Positions 35,931 to 46,400 are shown, counted from the stretch's first letter. The stretch is DNA of 64,000 bases from Marinobacter segnicrescens (GCF_900111555.1 NZ_FOHZ01000015.1:1-64000); one strand, 5' to 3'. The notes: a model not told the origin generated them from the sequence alone. A program made the numbers and translations.

Positions 35931-37901
35931 ATGCCGGACAGCCCTGAAGTCACCGACACAAGACCCGGACGGATGCAGGACACATATATTTTCAAGGAAA
36001 TCCCCGCCCAGCGGCCCCACACCCCGCTGCTGGACCGCATTGATGCGCCCGACCAGCTCCGCCTGCTATCGGAAGAAGAGCTGCCAGCCCTGGCCCGGGA
36101 GCTACGGGCATTCCTGCTGTGGACCGTAGGCCAGACCGGCGGTCATTTCGGCGCCGGGCTCGGGGTACTGGAACTCACTGTCGCCCTGCACTACGTGTTC
36201 AACACCCCGGAAGACCGGCTGGTATGGGACGTGGGGCACCAGGCGTACCCGCACAAGATTCTCACCGGGCGAAGGGAGCAGATGGGCAGTATCCGCCAGA
36301 AAGGCGGGCTTGCCGGCTTCCCCAAGCGCTCAGAGAGTGAATACGACACCTTTGGTGTTGGCCATTCCAGTACATCCATCAGTGCCGCCCTCGGCATGGC
36401 CCTGGCCGCCCGTCAACAACAGACTGGCCGCCGCAGTATCGCGGTCATCGGAGACGGCGCCATGACCGCGGGCATGGCGTTTGAGGCCCTGAACCATGCA
36501 GGCCACCTGGACGCGGACATGCTGGTCATCCTCAATGACAACGATATGTCCATCTCCAAGAATGTAGGCGGCCTGTCCAATTACTTTGCCCGCCTGCTGT
36601 CCAGCCGCACCTACAACCAGGTCCGGGACAGCAGCAAACGGGTGCTGCAGGCAGCACCGCCGCTGATGGCCCTGGCCCGCAAGACCGAAGAGCACTTCAA
36701 GGGCATGATTGCCCCGGGCACCCTGTTCGAGGAGCTGGGCTTCAACTACATTGGTCCAATCGATGGGCATGACCTGCCATTACTGGTGGAAACCCTGGAG
36801 AACATTCGCGAGCTGAGCGGCCCTCAGTTCCTCCATGTGGTGACCCGTAAAGGCAAGGGCTTTGCTCCCGCGGAAGAGGATCCGATCGGTTACCACGCCA
36901 TCAACAAGATAGAACCGGTACCAGCGAGCAAACCGGAGCCGGTAGTGCCCAAGCCGAAACAGCCGAAGTACGCCAATGTCTTCGGTCAGTGGCTCTGTGA
37001 TGCTGCTGAACAGGATGAGCGAATAGTCGGAATTACCCCCGCCATGTGCGAAGGATCCGACTTGCTGGCGTTCTCGGAGCGCTTCCCGGACCGCTACCAC
37101 GATGTGGCCATTGCAGAACAACATGCCGTAACCCTCGCCGCAGGGCTCGCCTGTGACGGCGCCAAGCCGGTAGTTGCCATCTACTCCACCTTTCTGCAGC
37201 GGGCCTATGACCAACTGATCCACGATGTGGCGATCCAGGACCTGGATGTACTCTTCGCCATCGACCGGGCCGGCCTGGTGGGCGAAGACGGGCCCACCCA
37301 TGCCGGTTCCTTTGACCTGAGTTACCTGCGCTGCGTTCCGAACATGGTGGTCATGACACCGTCGGATGAAAATGAGACCCGCCAACTCCTGCAGACCGGG
37401 CTGATGTACCAGGGCCCTGCGGCAGTTCGTTATCCCCGGGGCACCGGGCCCGGGGCGGTCATCGAACAGCAACTCCAGCCCCTGCCCATCGGTCGTGGTC
37501 GGGTCGTACGTGAAGGGGATTCCGTAGCCATCCTGAATTTCGGCACCCGCCTTTCAGCAGCCCTTGAGGCCGCTGACAGGCTTAATGCCACGGTTGCCGA
37601 CATGCGCTTCGTGAAACCCCTGGACGAAGCCCTGATAACGGAACTGGTGAATGCCCACGATCTGGTGGTCACCCTCGAAGAGAACGCCATTGCCGGCGGT
37701 GCGGGGAGTGCGGTGACCGAATTCCTGAACCGGGAAGGTATAGCAACGGCGGTATTGCAACTGGGCTTACCGGACCGCTATGTGGATCACGGCAAGCACG
37801 GCGAGCTGTTGGCGGAAGTAGGGCTGGATGCTGCGGGTATTGAGGCGTCTATTCGCAAACGCCTCAGCGTGGGCAAACCTGGACTGAAAGCCGCCCCATA
37901 G
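35931..37901 (+). CDS. dxs: 1-deoxy-D-xylulose-5-phosphate synthase
   Basis: 656 aa. It is the TPP-dependent first step of the MEP isoprenoid pathway. The TPP loop is [18 protein letters not shown] (174-191) with NDNDMSIS; the catalytic Glu region is [11 protein letters not shown]; the domain II/III part has [20 protein letters not shown]. The ATG at 35931 fits the candidate promoter and a GGTGA ribosome site; an ATG at 35973 gives a start more like Pseudomonas enzymes. Confidence 0.97.
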   Translation: MPDSPEVTDTRPGRMQDTYIFKEIPAQRPHTPLLDRIDAPDQLRLLSEEELPALARELRAFLLWTVGQTGGHFGAGLGVLELTVALHYVFNTPEDRLVWDVGHQAYPHKILTGRREQMGSIRQKGGLAGFPKRSESEYDTFGVGHSSTSISAALGMALAARQQQTGRRSIAVIGDGAMTAGMAFEALNHAGHLDADMLVILNDNDMSISKNVGGLSNYFARLLSSRTYNQVRDSSKRVLQAAPPLMALARKTEEHFKGMIAPGTLFEELGFNYIGPIDGHDLPLLVETLENIRELSGPQFLHVVTRKGKGFAPAEEDPIGYHAINKIEPVPASKPEPVVPKPKQPKYANVFGQWLCDAAEQDERIVGITPAMCEGSDLLAFSERFPDRYHDVAIAEQHAVTLAAGLACDGAKPVVAIYSTFLQRAYDQLIHDVAIQDLDVLFAIDRAGLVGEDGPTHAGSFDLSYLRCVPNMVVMTPSDENETRQLLQTGLMYQGPAAVRYPRGTGPGAVIEQQLQPLPIGRGRVVREGDSVAILNFGTRLSAALEAADRLNATVADMRFVKPLDEALITELVNAHDLVVTLEENAIAGGAGSAVTEFLNREGIATAVLQLGLPDRYVDHGKHGELLAEVGLDAAGIEASIRKRLSVGKPGLKAAP

Positions 37902-37959
37902 CTATAACTGAAAAATCCCCCGACACCTGCCAAAACAAGCCTGTCAGCAAGCGGGCTGG

Positions 37960-38571
37960 TTATTCCGGATCATCGTCCTGGTGTGTTTCCAGCCAGTGGC
38001 CCAGCTTGCTCTGCTTGGTATTGAGGTAGTGCTCGTTGTGGGGGTTACGCCCCACATGGAGCGGAACCCTCTCAGCGATATCGATGCCCAGCGAACGCAA
38101 CGCATCCACCTTGCGGGGATTGTTGGTCATCAGTTTCAGGCTACTGATGCCAAGATGACCCAGCATGTCCTTGCACATGGTGTAGTCCCGCAGGTCAGCG
38201 GCAAAGCCCAGGCGCTCATTGGCCTCCACCGTATCCGCCCCCTCATCCTGCAGCTTGTACGCCCGGATCTTGTTCAACAGACCGATACCCCGGCCTTCCT
38301 GGCGCAGGTACATGAGGATACCCCGACCTTCCCGGGCGATGCTCCGCAAGGCTTCCTCGAGTTGGTAACCGCAGTCACAACGCATGCTATACAGGGCGTC
38401 ACCGGTCAGGCATTCAGAATGGGTACGGGCCAGCATGGGCTCGTCACTGTTCAGATCACCCAGAGTCAGGGCAATATGCTCCTTGCCGGTATCCGGTTCC
38501 TCGAAACCGTGCATGTCAAAAACACCGAAAGGGGTAGGCAGGCGACAGGTCTGGATGTAGCGAACAGCCAC
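37960..38571 (-). CDS. ribA: GTP cyclohydrolase II
   Basis: 203 aa, stand-alone RibA. It converts GTP to the first riboflavin intermediate. The zinc cysteines are in [18 protein letters not shown] (three Cys), followed by [20 protein letters not shown]. The start is GTG at 38571 with AGGAA upstream. Convergent with dxs across 58 nt. A palindromic repeat element lies in the 333-nt region upstream. Confidence 0.96.
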   Translation of the reverse strand: MAVRYIQTCRLPTPFGVFDMHGFEEPDTGKEHIALTLGDLNSDEPMLARTHSECLTGDALYSMRCDCGYQLEEALRSIAREGRGILMYLRQEGRGIGLLNKIRAYKLQDEGADTVEANERLGFAADLRDYTMCKDMLGHLGISSLKLMTNNPRKVDALRSLGIDIAERVPLHVGRNPHNEHYLNTKQSKLGHWLETHQDDDPE

Positions 38572-38620
38572 AGTGGTTCCTCATGAGTGCTGGTTCAGTA
38601 AGCGGGGCATTCTAGCAGAT

Positions 38621-38850
38621 GGCGGCCACCCGGCGTAGTTCAAGATGACTTACGCGTCACGACGGCGTTCATGTGAGCTATCTGACACTTGGTCCTTTAC
38701 GTTGACCAGGCTCTTTCAGATGTCCTGCTCCGATGATCGAGGCGGGTGCCGCGTAGCTGTTTTCGGGACCCTCAAAAAGAGGGACCTTTTTGAGGAGCCT
38801 CCAGGGACGGATTCACGGCGTGTCCCGAAAACAGCTACGCGGTGGCCGCC
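38621..38850. repeat. near-match of the copy 3 right flank upstream of ribA
   Basis: GGCGGCCACCCGGCGTAG (38621-38638) is inverted relative to CTACGCGGTGGCCGCC (38835-38850), with a 2-nt difference. The right arm and flank of copy 3 therefore pair with both its own left arm and this upstream sequence. Chance, or a trace of how the element was formed, are both possible. Confidence 0.4.
38749..38842 (+). repeat. palindromic intergenic element, copy 3 (full-length)
   Basis: 21-bp perfect inverted arms (38749-38769 and 38822-38842) enclose a 52-nt core (38770-38821). The core matches copy 1 at 46 of 52 positions, and its inner stem CCTCAAAAAG/CTTTTTGAGG (38770-38795) differs from copy 1 by two compensated pairs. 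The arms match copy 1 at 15 of 21 positions, with every change mirrored on the opposite arm. It fills much of the moaC-ribA gap (38572-38904), which holds no other gene. Confidence 0.85.
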
Positions 38851-38904
38851 AGTCACTGAATTCCCGGTTTGCCCCAATGACCGAAGCACCTTGAAAGTTC
38901 GCGA

Positions 38905-39381
38905 TCAACCAGCCTGCCAATGCCCACTGCGGCCGCCCTTCTTCTCCAGCAACCGCAACCCGGTAATCTCCATCCCCTTATCCACCGCCTTGCACATATC
39001 GTACAGCGTCAACGCCGCCACACTCACGGCGGTAAGGGCCTCCATCTCCACCCCGGTCTGACCGGACAGCCTGCACCTCGCCTCGATATGAACCGACGAC
39101 GGCTCCTGCTGCGGTGTGAACGCCAACTTAACCGAGGACAGGTTCAGGGCATGACACAACGGAATCAGATCGTGGGTTTTCTTGGCTGCCATGATGCCCG
39201 CAACCCTCGCCACCGCCAGCACATCCCCCTTGGGATGTTCACCGTCCAGAATCATGTCAAGGGTTTTCCGGTCCATCAGGATACGACCTTCCGCAATCGC
39301 CTCCCGTTGCGTGACCGACTTGTCGCCCACATCCACCATACGGGCCGCGCCCTGGTCATCCAGGTGGGTCAGTTTGCTCAT
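38905..39381 (-). CDS. moaC: cyclic pyranopterin monophosphate synthase MoaC
   Basis: 158 aa. It completes the first step of molybdenum cofactor synthesis after MoaA. Seen: [39 protein letters not shown] (in part [13 protein letters not shown]) and [20 protein letters not shown]. The ATG at 39381 has GGAGG at the right spacing and overlaps the end of the Nudix fusion gene. Other moa genes are not in the window. Confidence 0.96.
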   Translation of the reverse strand: MSKLTHLDDQGAARMVDVGDKSVTQREAIAEGRILMDRKTLDMILDGEHPKGDVLAVARVAGIMAAKKTHDLIPLCHALNLSSVKLAFTPQQEPSSVHIEARCRLSGQTGVEMEALTAVSVAALTLYDMCKAVDKGMEITGLRLLEKKGGRSGHWQAG

Positions 39382-40355
39382 CATGCCTCCAGTTCGTTGT
39401 CGGGTGCCGGCCACCACCAGGAAATGCCGGCAATGCCCTGTCCGCCAGCCTGTAACGCCCGTTCCAGGTGCTCGGGCCCGGTGCCGCCGAGTGCGTAGAC
39501 CGGAATCACCGCGTTACCGGCCAGCTCAGTAAAACGGTCCCAGCCAATACCCGGGTTGCCCGGATGAGAAGAAGTCGGCAGCACCGGCCCCAGGGTGGCA
39601 TAGTCTGCACCGATGGCTGCCGCATGTGCCAGTTCAGCTCCACTATGGCAGGAAACGCCAAGCCAGCGGTCGTCCGGGACTGGTCGCTCCGCCAGCTCAG
39701 CGGCCCGGCGCCAGCTCAGGTGGACGCCGGCCACCGGCATGTCCGCGACCAACTCCGGTCGATCATGAACCATCAGAGACGCCTCCGGCAAATCCCGGAG
39801 ACAATGCGCGACCGCCTCTGTGTATGCCTGAGGCGACAAGGAGGGTAATCGCAGAACGACCAACGGAGAGCGGGAATGAAGCTGGCCTGCTACCGTGCGT
39901 TCAACGGCATCTTTGAGTGACGTACTCTCACCGGTGATGGCAAGCTGGCGAGGCAACCGGATAGCCCCGATAATCGGCCGGTTGGCTGCGGGAAAGTCCC
40001 CGGCCAGCAAATCATCCGGCGACAGCCAGAACACCGGCTGACCTTCCAGTCCCCGGGGCTCCCCCGAGGAAACCCGGGCCTCCCACACATCGAGGAACAC
40101 TTCCTTGTCGCCGTAGTCATGGCGAATACCAATCAGTGGTTGCAGGTCACCCGGACTTACCGTCACAGCCGTTTCCTCCAGCAGTTCCCGAACAAGGGCC
40201 TGCTGAACCGTCTCGCCGGGCTCCACCTTGCCCCCGGGGAATTCCAGCAGGCCGCCCTGGTGGGCCCCCTCCGGGCGCCGGGCGATAAGCACCCGCCCTC
40301 CACGCCAGATTACCCCGACGGCCACATGGATCAACGTGCGCCCTGGAGCGATCAT
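39381..40355 (-). CDS. Nudix hydrolase fused to a ThiE-like domain
   Basis: 324 aa. The N-terminal Nudix box [20 protein letters not shown] plus EET is at about 41-63, as in MutT, which hydrolyses oxidised dGTP. The C-terminal half (about 150-320) resembles thiamine-phosphate synthase, with [26 protein letters not shown] and the phosphate-site strand [13 protein letters not shown]. Such fusions are known beside argJ in pseudomonads; the substrate of the ThiE-like part is not established. The ATG at 40355 follows the argJ stop by one base. Confidence 0.9.
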   Translation of the reverse strand: MIAPGRTLIHVAVGVIWRGGRVLIARRPEGAHQGGLLEFPGGKVEPGETVQQALVRELLEETAVTVSPGDLQPLIGIRHDYGDKEVFLDVWEARVSSGEPRGLEGQPVFWLSPDDLLAGDFPAANRPIIGAIRLPRQLAITGESTSLKDAVERTVAGQLHSRSPLVVLRLPSLSPQAYTEAVAHCLRDLPEASLMVHDRPELVADMPVAGVHLSWRRAAELAERPVPDDRWLGVSCHSGAELAHAAAIGADYATLGPVLPTSSHPGNPGIGWDRFTELAGNAVIPVYALGGTGPEHLERALQAGGQGIAGISWWWPAPDNELEA

Positions 40356-40356
40356 T

Positions 40357-41577
40357 TCAGGTACGGTACTCGGCATTGATGGTGACGTAGTCATGGGAGA
40401 AGTCACAGGTCCATACCCGCTCTTTGATACGGCCACGTTTCAGGTCAATGTGAATGGTAATCTCCTGCTGGTCCATCACCGCCTGTCCACGCTCTTCGGT
40501 GTAATCGTCAGCACGGCCGCCGTTCCTCACCAGGCACACATCCCCCAGGAATATCTCAATGGCCTCAAGGTCCAGCCCCTCGACGCCCGCACGTCCAACC
40601 GCCGCGAGAATACGGCCCCAGTTAGGGTCAGAGGCAAACAGGGCCGTCTTCACCAGGGGAGAGTGAGCAACGGTATAGGCAACATCCAGTGCCTCTTTCT
40701 GACCGGCAGCGCCGGCCACCTCGATGGTGACAAACTTGGTGGCACCCTCACCATCCTTGACGATGGCATGGGCCAGCTCCATGTATACCTCGCGCAATGC
40801 CTGCCTTAACAATGGATAGTGTTCACTTTCGACCGTCGCCACACCGGCACCGGCCTCTCCGGTGGCAATAAGCATGCAGGCGTCATTGGTGGACGTATCG
40901 CCATCAATGGTAATGCGATTGAAGGATTCCTCTCCGAGCTCACTGGCAAGCTTTTGCAATACGCCCGGAGCGACCGACGCATCCGTGGCAATAAAGCCCA
41001 GCATGGTGGCCATATTGGGACGAATCATCCCCGCCCCCTTACTGATACCCGATATGTTGATGTGCTTGCCATCAATCTCGATCTGGCGTGTGGCTCCCTT
41101 GGGGCGGGTGTCCGTGGTCATGATGCCAGCTGCCGCCTCTGCCCAGTGACCCTCAGACAGGTCCGCCAACGCCGCAGGCAGCGCGTTGACAATCTTTTCC
41201 ACCGGCAGGGGCTCACCAATAACCCCGGTGGAGAAAGGCAGCACCGAGTGGGCCCGGGTGTCTGCCTCGCGAGCCAGGGCCTCGCAACAGGCATTCGCAT
41301 CGCGCATGCCGCGCTCACCGGTTCCGGCGTTGGCATTACCGGTATTGATCAACAGGTAACGGGGATCCCCCTCCCCCAGGTGGCGACGAGCCACATGAAC
41401 CGGTGCGGCACAGAACTGATTGGTGGTAAAAATGCCGGCCACTCGGCTGCCCTTCGACAGCTCGATGACGACCACATCCTTACGTCCGGGTTTCTTGATG
41501 CCGGCGCTGGCAATTCCCAGACGCACCCCGGCCACCGGAAAAAAACGCTCAGGCAATGTCGCAGGACCAACCGCCAT
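40357..41577 (-). CDS. argJ: glutamate N-acetyltransferase / amino-acid acetyltransferase ArgJ
   Basis: 406 aa. It recycles the acetyl group in arginine synthesis. The family sequences GVRLGIASAGIKKPGRKD, FTTNQFCAAPVHVA and the autocleavage site KDGEGATKFVTIEV (Thr nucleophile after GEGA) are present. The ATG at 41577 (MAVGPATLPERFFPVAG) follows AGGAGA. It lies downstream of secA beyond a terminator, so it has its own promoter. Coupled to the Nudix fusion gene. Confidence 0.96.
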   Translation of the reverse strand: MAVGPATLPERFFPVAGVRLGIASAGIKKPGRKDVVVIELSKGSRVAGIFTTNQFCAAPVHVARRHLGEGDPRYLLINTGNANAGTGERGMRDANACCEALAREADTRAHSVLPFSTGVIGEPLPVEKIVNALPAALADLSEGHWAEAAAGIMTTDTRPKGATRQIEIDGKHINISGISKGAGMIRPNMATMLGFIATDASVAPGVLQKLASELGEESFNRITIDGDTSTNDACMLIATGEAGAGVATVESEHYPLLRQALREVYMELAHAIVKDGEGATKFVTIEVAGAAGQKEALDVAYTVAHSPLVKTALFASDPNWGRILAAVGRAGVEGLDLEAIEIFLGDVCLVRNGGRADDYTEERGQAVMDQQEITIHIDLKRGRIKERVWTCDFSHDYVTINAEYRT

Positions 41578-41631
41578 ATTCTCCTCCTTGGGCGGCACCC
41601 GCGGGAACCGCCGAAACTCAAGATTCAGGAT

Positions 41632-41670
41632 AAAAAAACCCGCAGCCCCGTCTTCACGGAGGTGCGGGCT
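41632..41670 (-). terminator. rho-independent terminator of secA
   Basis: On the minus strand the stem GCCCGCA...TGCGGGT is followed by seven T residues (the plus strand shows A7 at 41632-41638). It lies just after the secA stop at 41696. Confidence 0.75.
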
Positions 41671-41695
41671 TGTCGCTTGTTGCGCTACGGTGGCT

Positions 41696-44440
41696 TCAGG
41701 CGACCTTGCCGCAGCACTGCTTGTACTTCTTGCCAGACCCGCACGGACAGGGCTCATTACGCCCTACCTTACGCTCCTGGCGGACGAAGGTTTCAGGCGT
41801 TTGACCCTGCCGGCCCTCACCATCCCCCTGCTCGCCCTGCTCCGCTTCCGCGGCACTGGTCTGGTCATGGCGCAAGCGGGCCGCAGCCAGCTCCTTCTCC
41901 AGCTGCTCACGGCGCTGTCGCTCCACCTCTTCCATCTCTTCGCGGGTCTGGACCTTGACGTGGCACAGCACCCGGGTGATGTCCCGTTTCATGGTGTCGA
42001 GCATGGATTCAAACAGGTTGAACGCCTCACGCTTGTATTCCTGTTTGGGGTTCTTCTGGGCGTAGCCACGCAGATGAATACCACGACGCAGGTGGTCCAT
42101 GTTCGAAAGGTGTTCCTTCCACAGGGTATCGAGTACCTGGAGGAATACCTGCTTCTCGAACTTGCGCATGGACTCCGCGCCCACAACCTCTTCCTTCGCA
42201 CGGTAGGCGGCAACCACCTCTTCAAGGATACGCTCGCGGAGCTTTTCCTCGTAAAGCTTCTTGTCCTCGTCCAACCATTGCTGGATGGGCAGTTCAATGG
42301 CCATTTCCGATGCCAGCTGCGATTCCAGGCCAGCAACATCCCATTGTTCCGGCATGCTCTGGGGCGGGATGAACTCGCTGACGGTTTCTTCCACGACGTC
42401 AGCACGGATGCCGTCGATGATCTCGGAGATATTCTCCGACGCCATGACTTCGTTGCGCTGTTCGTAGATAACGGTACGCTGGTCGTTGGCCACATCATCG
42501 TATTCCAGCAACGTCTTCCGCATATCAAAGTTGCGGCCTTCAACCTTGCGCTGGGACTTTTCGATGGCATTGGTCACCATCCGGTGCTCAATGGCCTCGC
42601 CCTTCTTCATGCCCATGGCCTGCATCAGCTTCTTCACCCGGTCCGGGGCGAAAATCCGCATGAGATTGTCTTCCAGGGAGAGGAAGAAACGGGACGACCC
42701 GGGATCCCCCTGACGACCGGCACGACCCCGCAATTGGTTGTCGATACGTCGGGATTCATGGCGCTCGGTACCGATAATGTGCAACCCGCCAGAGGCAAGC
42801 ACCTGTTGGTGGCGCTCGTCCCACTCGGCCTTGATGGCATCAACCTGTTCCTGGGTGGGGTTCTCCAGGGCAGCGACTTCCGTTTCCCAGTTGCCGCCCA
42901 GCATGATGTCGGTACCACGACCCGCCATGTTTGTGGCGATGGTGACTGCTCCGGGACGACCAGCCTGGGCAATCACCTGGGCTTCACTTTCGTGGTGCTT
43001 GGCGTTGAGTATCTTGTGGTCGATCCGTGCCTTTTTCAGCAGCGATGACAGCAGTTCTGACGCTTCAACCGACGCCGTCCCCACCAGTACCGGACGGTTC
43101 TCAGCCGTTACATCCTTGATCTCGTCGATAATCGCGTGGAATTTCTCTTCCTGGGTAAGGTAAATCAGGTCGTTATAGTCGATCCGCTGGATCGGCTTGT
43201 TGGGTGGAATAACGACCACGTCGAGACCGTAGATCTGACGAAATTCGAAGGCTTCGGTATCGGCCGTACCGGTCATACCGGCCAGCTTGTCATACATGCG
43301 GAAGTAGTTCTGGAAGGTGGTGGAAGCCAGGGTCTGGCTCTCGGCCTTGATCTCGACACCTTCCTTCGCCTCGATAGCCTGGTGCAAGCCTTCGCTCCAG
43401 CGGCGGCCGGGCATGGTACGTCCGGTGTGTTCGTCAACTATGACCACCTGCCCGTTCTGCACCAGATAGTCCACCTCACGGTGGAACAGGTGATGGGCGC
43501 GGAGACCGGAATGAACATGGTGCAGCAGCGCCAGGTTGGCCGCTGAATACAGGTTCTCGCCTTCCTTCAGCAGGCCCCGGCTAAGCAGCAGTTGTTCCAC
43601 CTTTTCATGGCCGGCTTCGGTGAGTTCCACCTGGCGGGACTTTTCATCGATGGTGAAGTCGCCACTGGGCTCACCGTCCTCCTCAGACACCTCGCCCTTT
43701 TCCAGGGAAGGAATCAGCGTGTTGATTTCCCGATAGAGCTTCGAGCTGTCTTCCGCCGCACCGGAAATGATGAGCGGCGTGCGCGCCTCGTCAATGAGGA
43801 TGGAGTCCACCTCGTCCACAATGGCGTAGTTCAGCGGACGCTGAACCTTGTCCTGCATACTGAACGCCATGTTGTCACGCAGGTAGTCAAAGCCGAACTC
43901 GTTATTGGTACCGTAGGTAATATCCGCCTGATAGGCAGCCCGCTTCTCTTCCGCCGGTTGACCAGAGACCACGACACCCACGCTCATGCCGAGAAAACGA
44001 TAGAGCTTGCCCATCCATTCGGAGTCACGACGGGCCAGGTAGTCGTTAACGGTAACCACGTGCACACCACGGCCAGCCAGGGCATTCAGGTACACCGCTG
44101 CCGTCGCCACCAGGGTCTTGCCCTCGCCAGTCTTCATTTCAGCGATGTGGCCTTCATGGAGGGTCATGGCACCAATGAGCTGCACATCAAAATGACGCAT
44201 GCCCATTACCCGTCGGCTCGCCTCGCGGACGGTGGCAAAGGCGTCGGGAAGCAGCTGATCCAGGGTTTCGCCCTTCTCGAGGCGGTCACGGAACTCGGTG
44301 GTCCTGGCCTGCAACTGTTCGTCAGTCAACGCGATGAGCGACTCTTCGAGCTCATTGATGCGATTGACAACTTTTCGCATCCTTTTGATCTCGCGAGCGT
44401 TTTTACTGCCGAACATCTTCGTTGCAAGCTTCGTGAACAT
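41696..44440 (-). CDS. secA: preprotein translocase ATPase SecA
   Basis: 914 aa, standard length. Walker [14 protein letters not shown] at 102-114, [19 protein letters not shown], helicase motifs in [17 protein letters not shown] and [12 protein letters not shown], and [20 protein letters not shown]. The C-terminal SecB/zinc-binding tail is [14 protein letters not shown]. It drives protein export through SecYEG at the inner membrane. It sits between M23 peptidase and argJ, the usual gammaproteobacterial place after ftsZ-lpxC. Confidence 0.98.
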   Translation of the reverse strand: MFTKLATKMFGSKNAREIKRMRKVVNRINELEESLIALTDEQLQARTTEFRDRLEKGETLDQLLPDAFATVREASRRVMGMRHFDVQLIGAMTLHEGHIAEMKTGEGKTLVATAAVYLNALAGRGVHVVTVNDYLARRDSEWMGKLYRFLGMSVGVVVSGQPAEEKRAAYQADITYGTNNEFGFDYLRDNMAFSMQDKVQRPLNYAIVDEVDSILIDEARTPLIISGAAEDSSKLYREINTLIPSLEKGEVSEEDGEPSGDFTIDEKSRQVELTEAGHEKVEQLLLSRGLLKEGENLYSAANLALLHHVHSGLRAHHLFHREVDYLVQNGQVVIVDEHTGRTMPGRRWSEGLHQAIEAKEGVEIKAESQTLASTTFQNYFRMYDKLAGMTGTADTEAFEFRQIYGLDVVVIPPNKPIQRIDYNDLIYLTQEEKFHAIIDEIKDVTAENRPVLVGTASVEASELLSSLLKKARIDHKILNAKHHESEAQVIAQAGRPGAVTIATNMAGRGTDIMLGGNWETEVAALENPTQEQVDAIKAEWDERHQQVLASGGLHIIGTERHESRRIDNQLRGRAGRQGDPGSSRFFLSLEDNLMRIFAPDRVKKLMQAMGMKKGEAIEHRMVTNAIEKSQRKVEGRNFDMRKTLLEYDDVANDQRTVIYEQRNEVMASENISEIIDGIRADVVEETVSEFIPPQSMPEQWDVAGLESQLASEMAIELPIQQWLDEDKKLYEEKLRERILEEVVAAYRAKEEVVGAESMRKFEKQVFLQVLDTLWKEHLSNMDHLRRGIHLRGYAQKNPKQEYKREAFNLFESMLDTMKRDITRVLCHVKVQTREEMEEVERQRREQLEKELAAARLRHDQTSAAEAEQGEQGDGEGRQGQTPETFVRQERKVGRNEPCPCGSGKKYKQCCGKVA

Positions 44441-44535
44441 AGACCACTGCTTCTTTGATTAAACGGAGGAAGCCGGCATTCTAACCTTATTTTGCAAGAG
44501 GACAAAAGGCAGTACGGCTTTGCCGGCCATGTTAA

Positions 44536-44554
44536 AGCCCCGGAAACCGGGGCT
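44536..44554 (-). terminator. candidate terminator of the M23 peptidase gene
   Basis: A perfect 8-bp stem AGCCCCGG-AAA-CCGGGGCT, followed on the minus strand by TTTAA. The T-run is short, so efficiency is uncertain. The 44441-44632 gap also carries a GC-rich palindrome (about 44580-44606). Confidence 0.5.
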
Positions 44555-44632
44555 GGGTCACACAGGCAGGGAGGGGAGCGGGCCCCCGCGAACCCCCGGG
44601 CCCTTCAGAAAGCGCCGGTTAACGCCTGAGGA

Positions 44633-45571
44633 TCAGCGGGAAGCGCGCTGGATATAGCGCACCGGATCCTTGGCCTTGCCACCCTGAATCACTTCGAAGT
44701 GCACATGGGGACCCGTAGAGCGCCCGGTGGACCCCATCCGGGCGATAACCTGCCCCTTCTGGACGACCTGGCCTACTTCTACTTCCACTGACTTGGCGTG
44801 GGCGTACCGGGTGACAAGCCCCTCACCGTGGTCAATTTCCACCAGGTTGCCATAACCCTGACGGTCGCCTGCGAAGGTCACCACACCGGCGGCCACCGAT
44901 ATAATCTCACTGTCTTCCTTGCCAGCCAGGTCTACGCCGTTATGCCAGGTCCGTTTTCCAGAAAACGGATCAGAGCGATAACCGAACCGGGACGACAGCC
45001 AGCCCCAGGTAATGGGTCGGCCCGCCACAAACCGCTCGTCTTCAAGACGGCGACTGGAAATCAGGGTGTCGAGCAGGCGCAACTGCTGCTCACGATCCCG
45101 GATTTTCCGGTCCAGTTCATCGATCATGGCAGTAAGCTGTGGTGTACTGAAGGACTCGGCAGCGTCCGCTTCGTCTTCCGGGCCACCAACCGCCGGCGCC
45201 TCATCAAAGTTGAACTCGTCGCTGGCGACAGCGCCACTTTCTATAAACCGCTGTCCAAGGGCGTCAAGCCTGAGCAACCGCCCCTGCATCTCACCAAGGC
45301 GAAGGGTCATGGCATCCACCTGCTCCCGTGCATCGCGCTCAAGACGGGCCAGGGCCTGCTGCTGGTCGTCAAGGGTGCCGTGCCATTGCTCGAGGAGGAA
45401 TGGGGGGACCACGGGCCGATCAGCCACCTGGGCCATTGCCGCACGGTAGCCAGCCCACGTACAAAGGGCCACCAGCGCCAGGGCGAAAAGCCCGGCAATG
45501 ACCATTCCGGGGGCATGAAGCGTAAAGACTCGGGAGCGACCGTGTTTTCGACCTACAAGGATGATATTCAT
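44633..45571 (-). CDS. M23 family metallopeptidase with membrane anchor and coiled coil
   Basis: 312 aa. An N-terminal membrane helix at about 23-48 is followed by a coiled-coil region (about 60-180). The LytM-type M23 domain starts about 190, with WHNGVDLAGK and GPHVHFEVIQGG. Zinc ligands HxxxD and HxH are present, so an active DD-endopeptidase or an activator of amidases is plausible. Divergent from the DUF721 gene and upstream of secA. Confidence 0.88.
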   Translation of the reverse strand: MNIILVGRKHGRSRVFTLHAPGMVIAGLFALALVALCTWAGYRAAMAQVADRPVVPPFLLEQWHGTLDDQQQALARLERDAREQVDAMTLRLGEMQGRLLRLDALGQRFIESGAVASDEFNFDEAPAVGGPEDEADAAESFSTPQLTAMIDELDRKIRDREQQLRLLDTLISSRRLEDERFVAGRPITWGWLSSRFGYRSDPFSGKRTWHNGVDLAGKEDSEIISVAAGVVTFAGDRQGYGNLVEIDHGEGLVTRYAHAKSVEVEVGQVVQKGQVIARMGSTGRSTGPHVHFEVIQGGKAKDPVRYIQRASR

Positions 45572-45933
45572 AATATCTGACCAAATTGACTGTGACAGAC
45601 ATCCCTGTCCCTGCGATCGACATCCTGTGGAGGACGGAGGAATACAATGCTCCGGAGTGGCAACGGCCCGATCATAAACCGGTGCGCACCATTAAAAGGA
45701 GACGGACTTCTTCCTTTTTGCCCACAGGCTGTTACGCTTTGTTAAAACCGCAACCGATTCTGTTACGGTTACGGAGTCCTTCTCCACCGCTGTAGTGCGA
45801 TACTGGCCAATCGGCAGCGCAGTCCAGGCGCGGTGAATAGAAAATGCCGGGACGGCTAGCGATGGAAGTTGACGAGTGTATAAAATTCCTACCCATCTAG
45901 TCGAGTTACAAGCCCATTGCATCCGGTAAACCC
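45572..45933. other. 362-nt divergent region between the M23 peptidase and DUF721 genes
   Basis: No supported gene. TATAAA at about 45878 could serve as a -10 for the DUF721 gene, but no -35 at the right distance was seen. The segment with repeated TGTTA and GTTACGG (45731-45774) is AT-rich. Confidence 0.4.
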
Positions 45934-46389
45934 ATGAAGACCCGCCCCTCACTTTCCCTGTCTGCTGATAACCGCGACCAGCCCAGGCACCTGCGGGACC
46001 TGATGGCACGCGCAGCTCTACACCACCAGGCAGAGCAGCACATCCTGAAGGCTATGCCCGAACGGCTCGCTTCCAATGTCCGTTTTGTCAACTACCACGA
46101 TGGCGAACTGGTTCTGCAGTGCGATAACGCCACCCAGGCCAGCCAACTGAGATATCAACAGCGGGAGATCATGGCTAAGCTGCGGGAAGAGGAAGCATTC
46201 GAATTTGTCTGGAAACTGAAGGTCAAGGTACAGCCCCGGCGTTACTCCCTTAAAAAGCCGCCCGAACCCATGACGCTCAGCAAAGAAAATGCCCGGCTCC
46301 TCGAAGAGGAAGCCGGGCACACGAAGGATAAAGCTTTACGCGAGGTTCTCGAAAAACTCGCCAGTCATGCCAGCGACCAATCGGACTAA
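45934..46389 (+). CDS. DUF721 / DciA-like protein
   Basis: 151 aa, with the DUF721 core LRDLMARAALHHQAEQHILK, LVLQCDNATQASQLRYQQ and LRVK-type strand VWKLKVKVQPRRYS. The family includes DciA, the ancestral loader of the DnaB helicase at replication. In pseudomonads a DUF721 gene has the same position, convergent with lpxC. The two stop codons are 11 nt apart, and the C-terminal coding part holds the lpxC terminator. Confidence 0.85.
   Translation: MKTRPSLSLSADNRDQPRHLRDLMARAALHHQAEQHILKAMPERLASNVRFVNYHDGELVLQCDNATQASQLRYQQREIMAKLREEEAFEFVWKLKVKVQPRRYSLKKPPEPMTLSKENARLLEEEAGHTKDKALREVLEKLASHASDQSD
46282..46318 (-). terminator. lpxC terminator embedded in the DUF721 coding sequence
   Basis: On the minus strand an 8-bp GC stem GCCCGGCT/AGCCGGGC extends by four more pairs around a GAA-type loop, followed by ATTTTCTTT. 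It is about 83 nt past the lpxC stop at 46401, inside the convergent gene. Confidence 0.7.
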
Positions 46390-46400
46390 GGTTTCCTGCC

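Noticed and set aside
41420..43048. Long open frame antisense to secA and argJ (542 codons)
   Set aside because: It lies opposite the complete, highly recognisable secA frame and has no family signature; GC-rich codon bias produces such shadows.
45611..45775. Possible small gene in the M23-DUF721 gap
   Set aside because: Short frames there have poor codon bias and no ribosome site; the interval fits a divergent promoter region.
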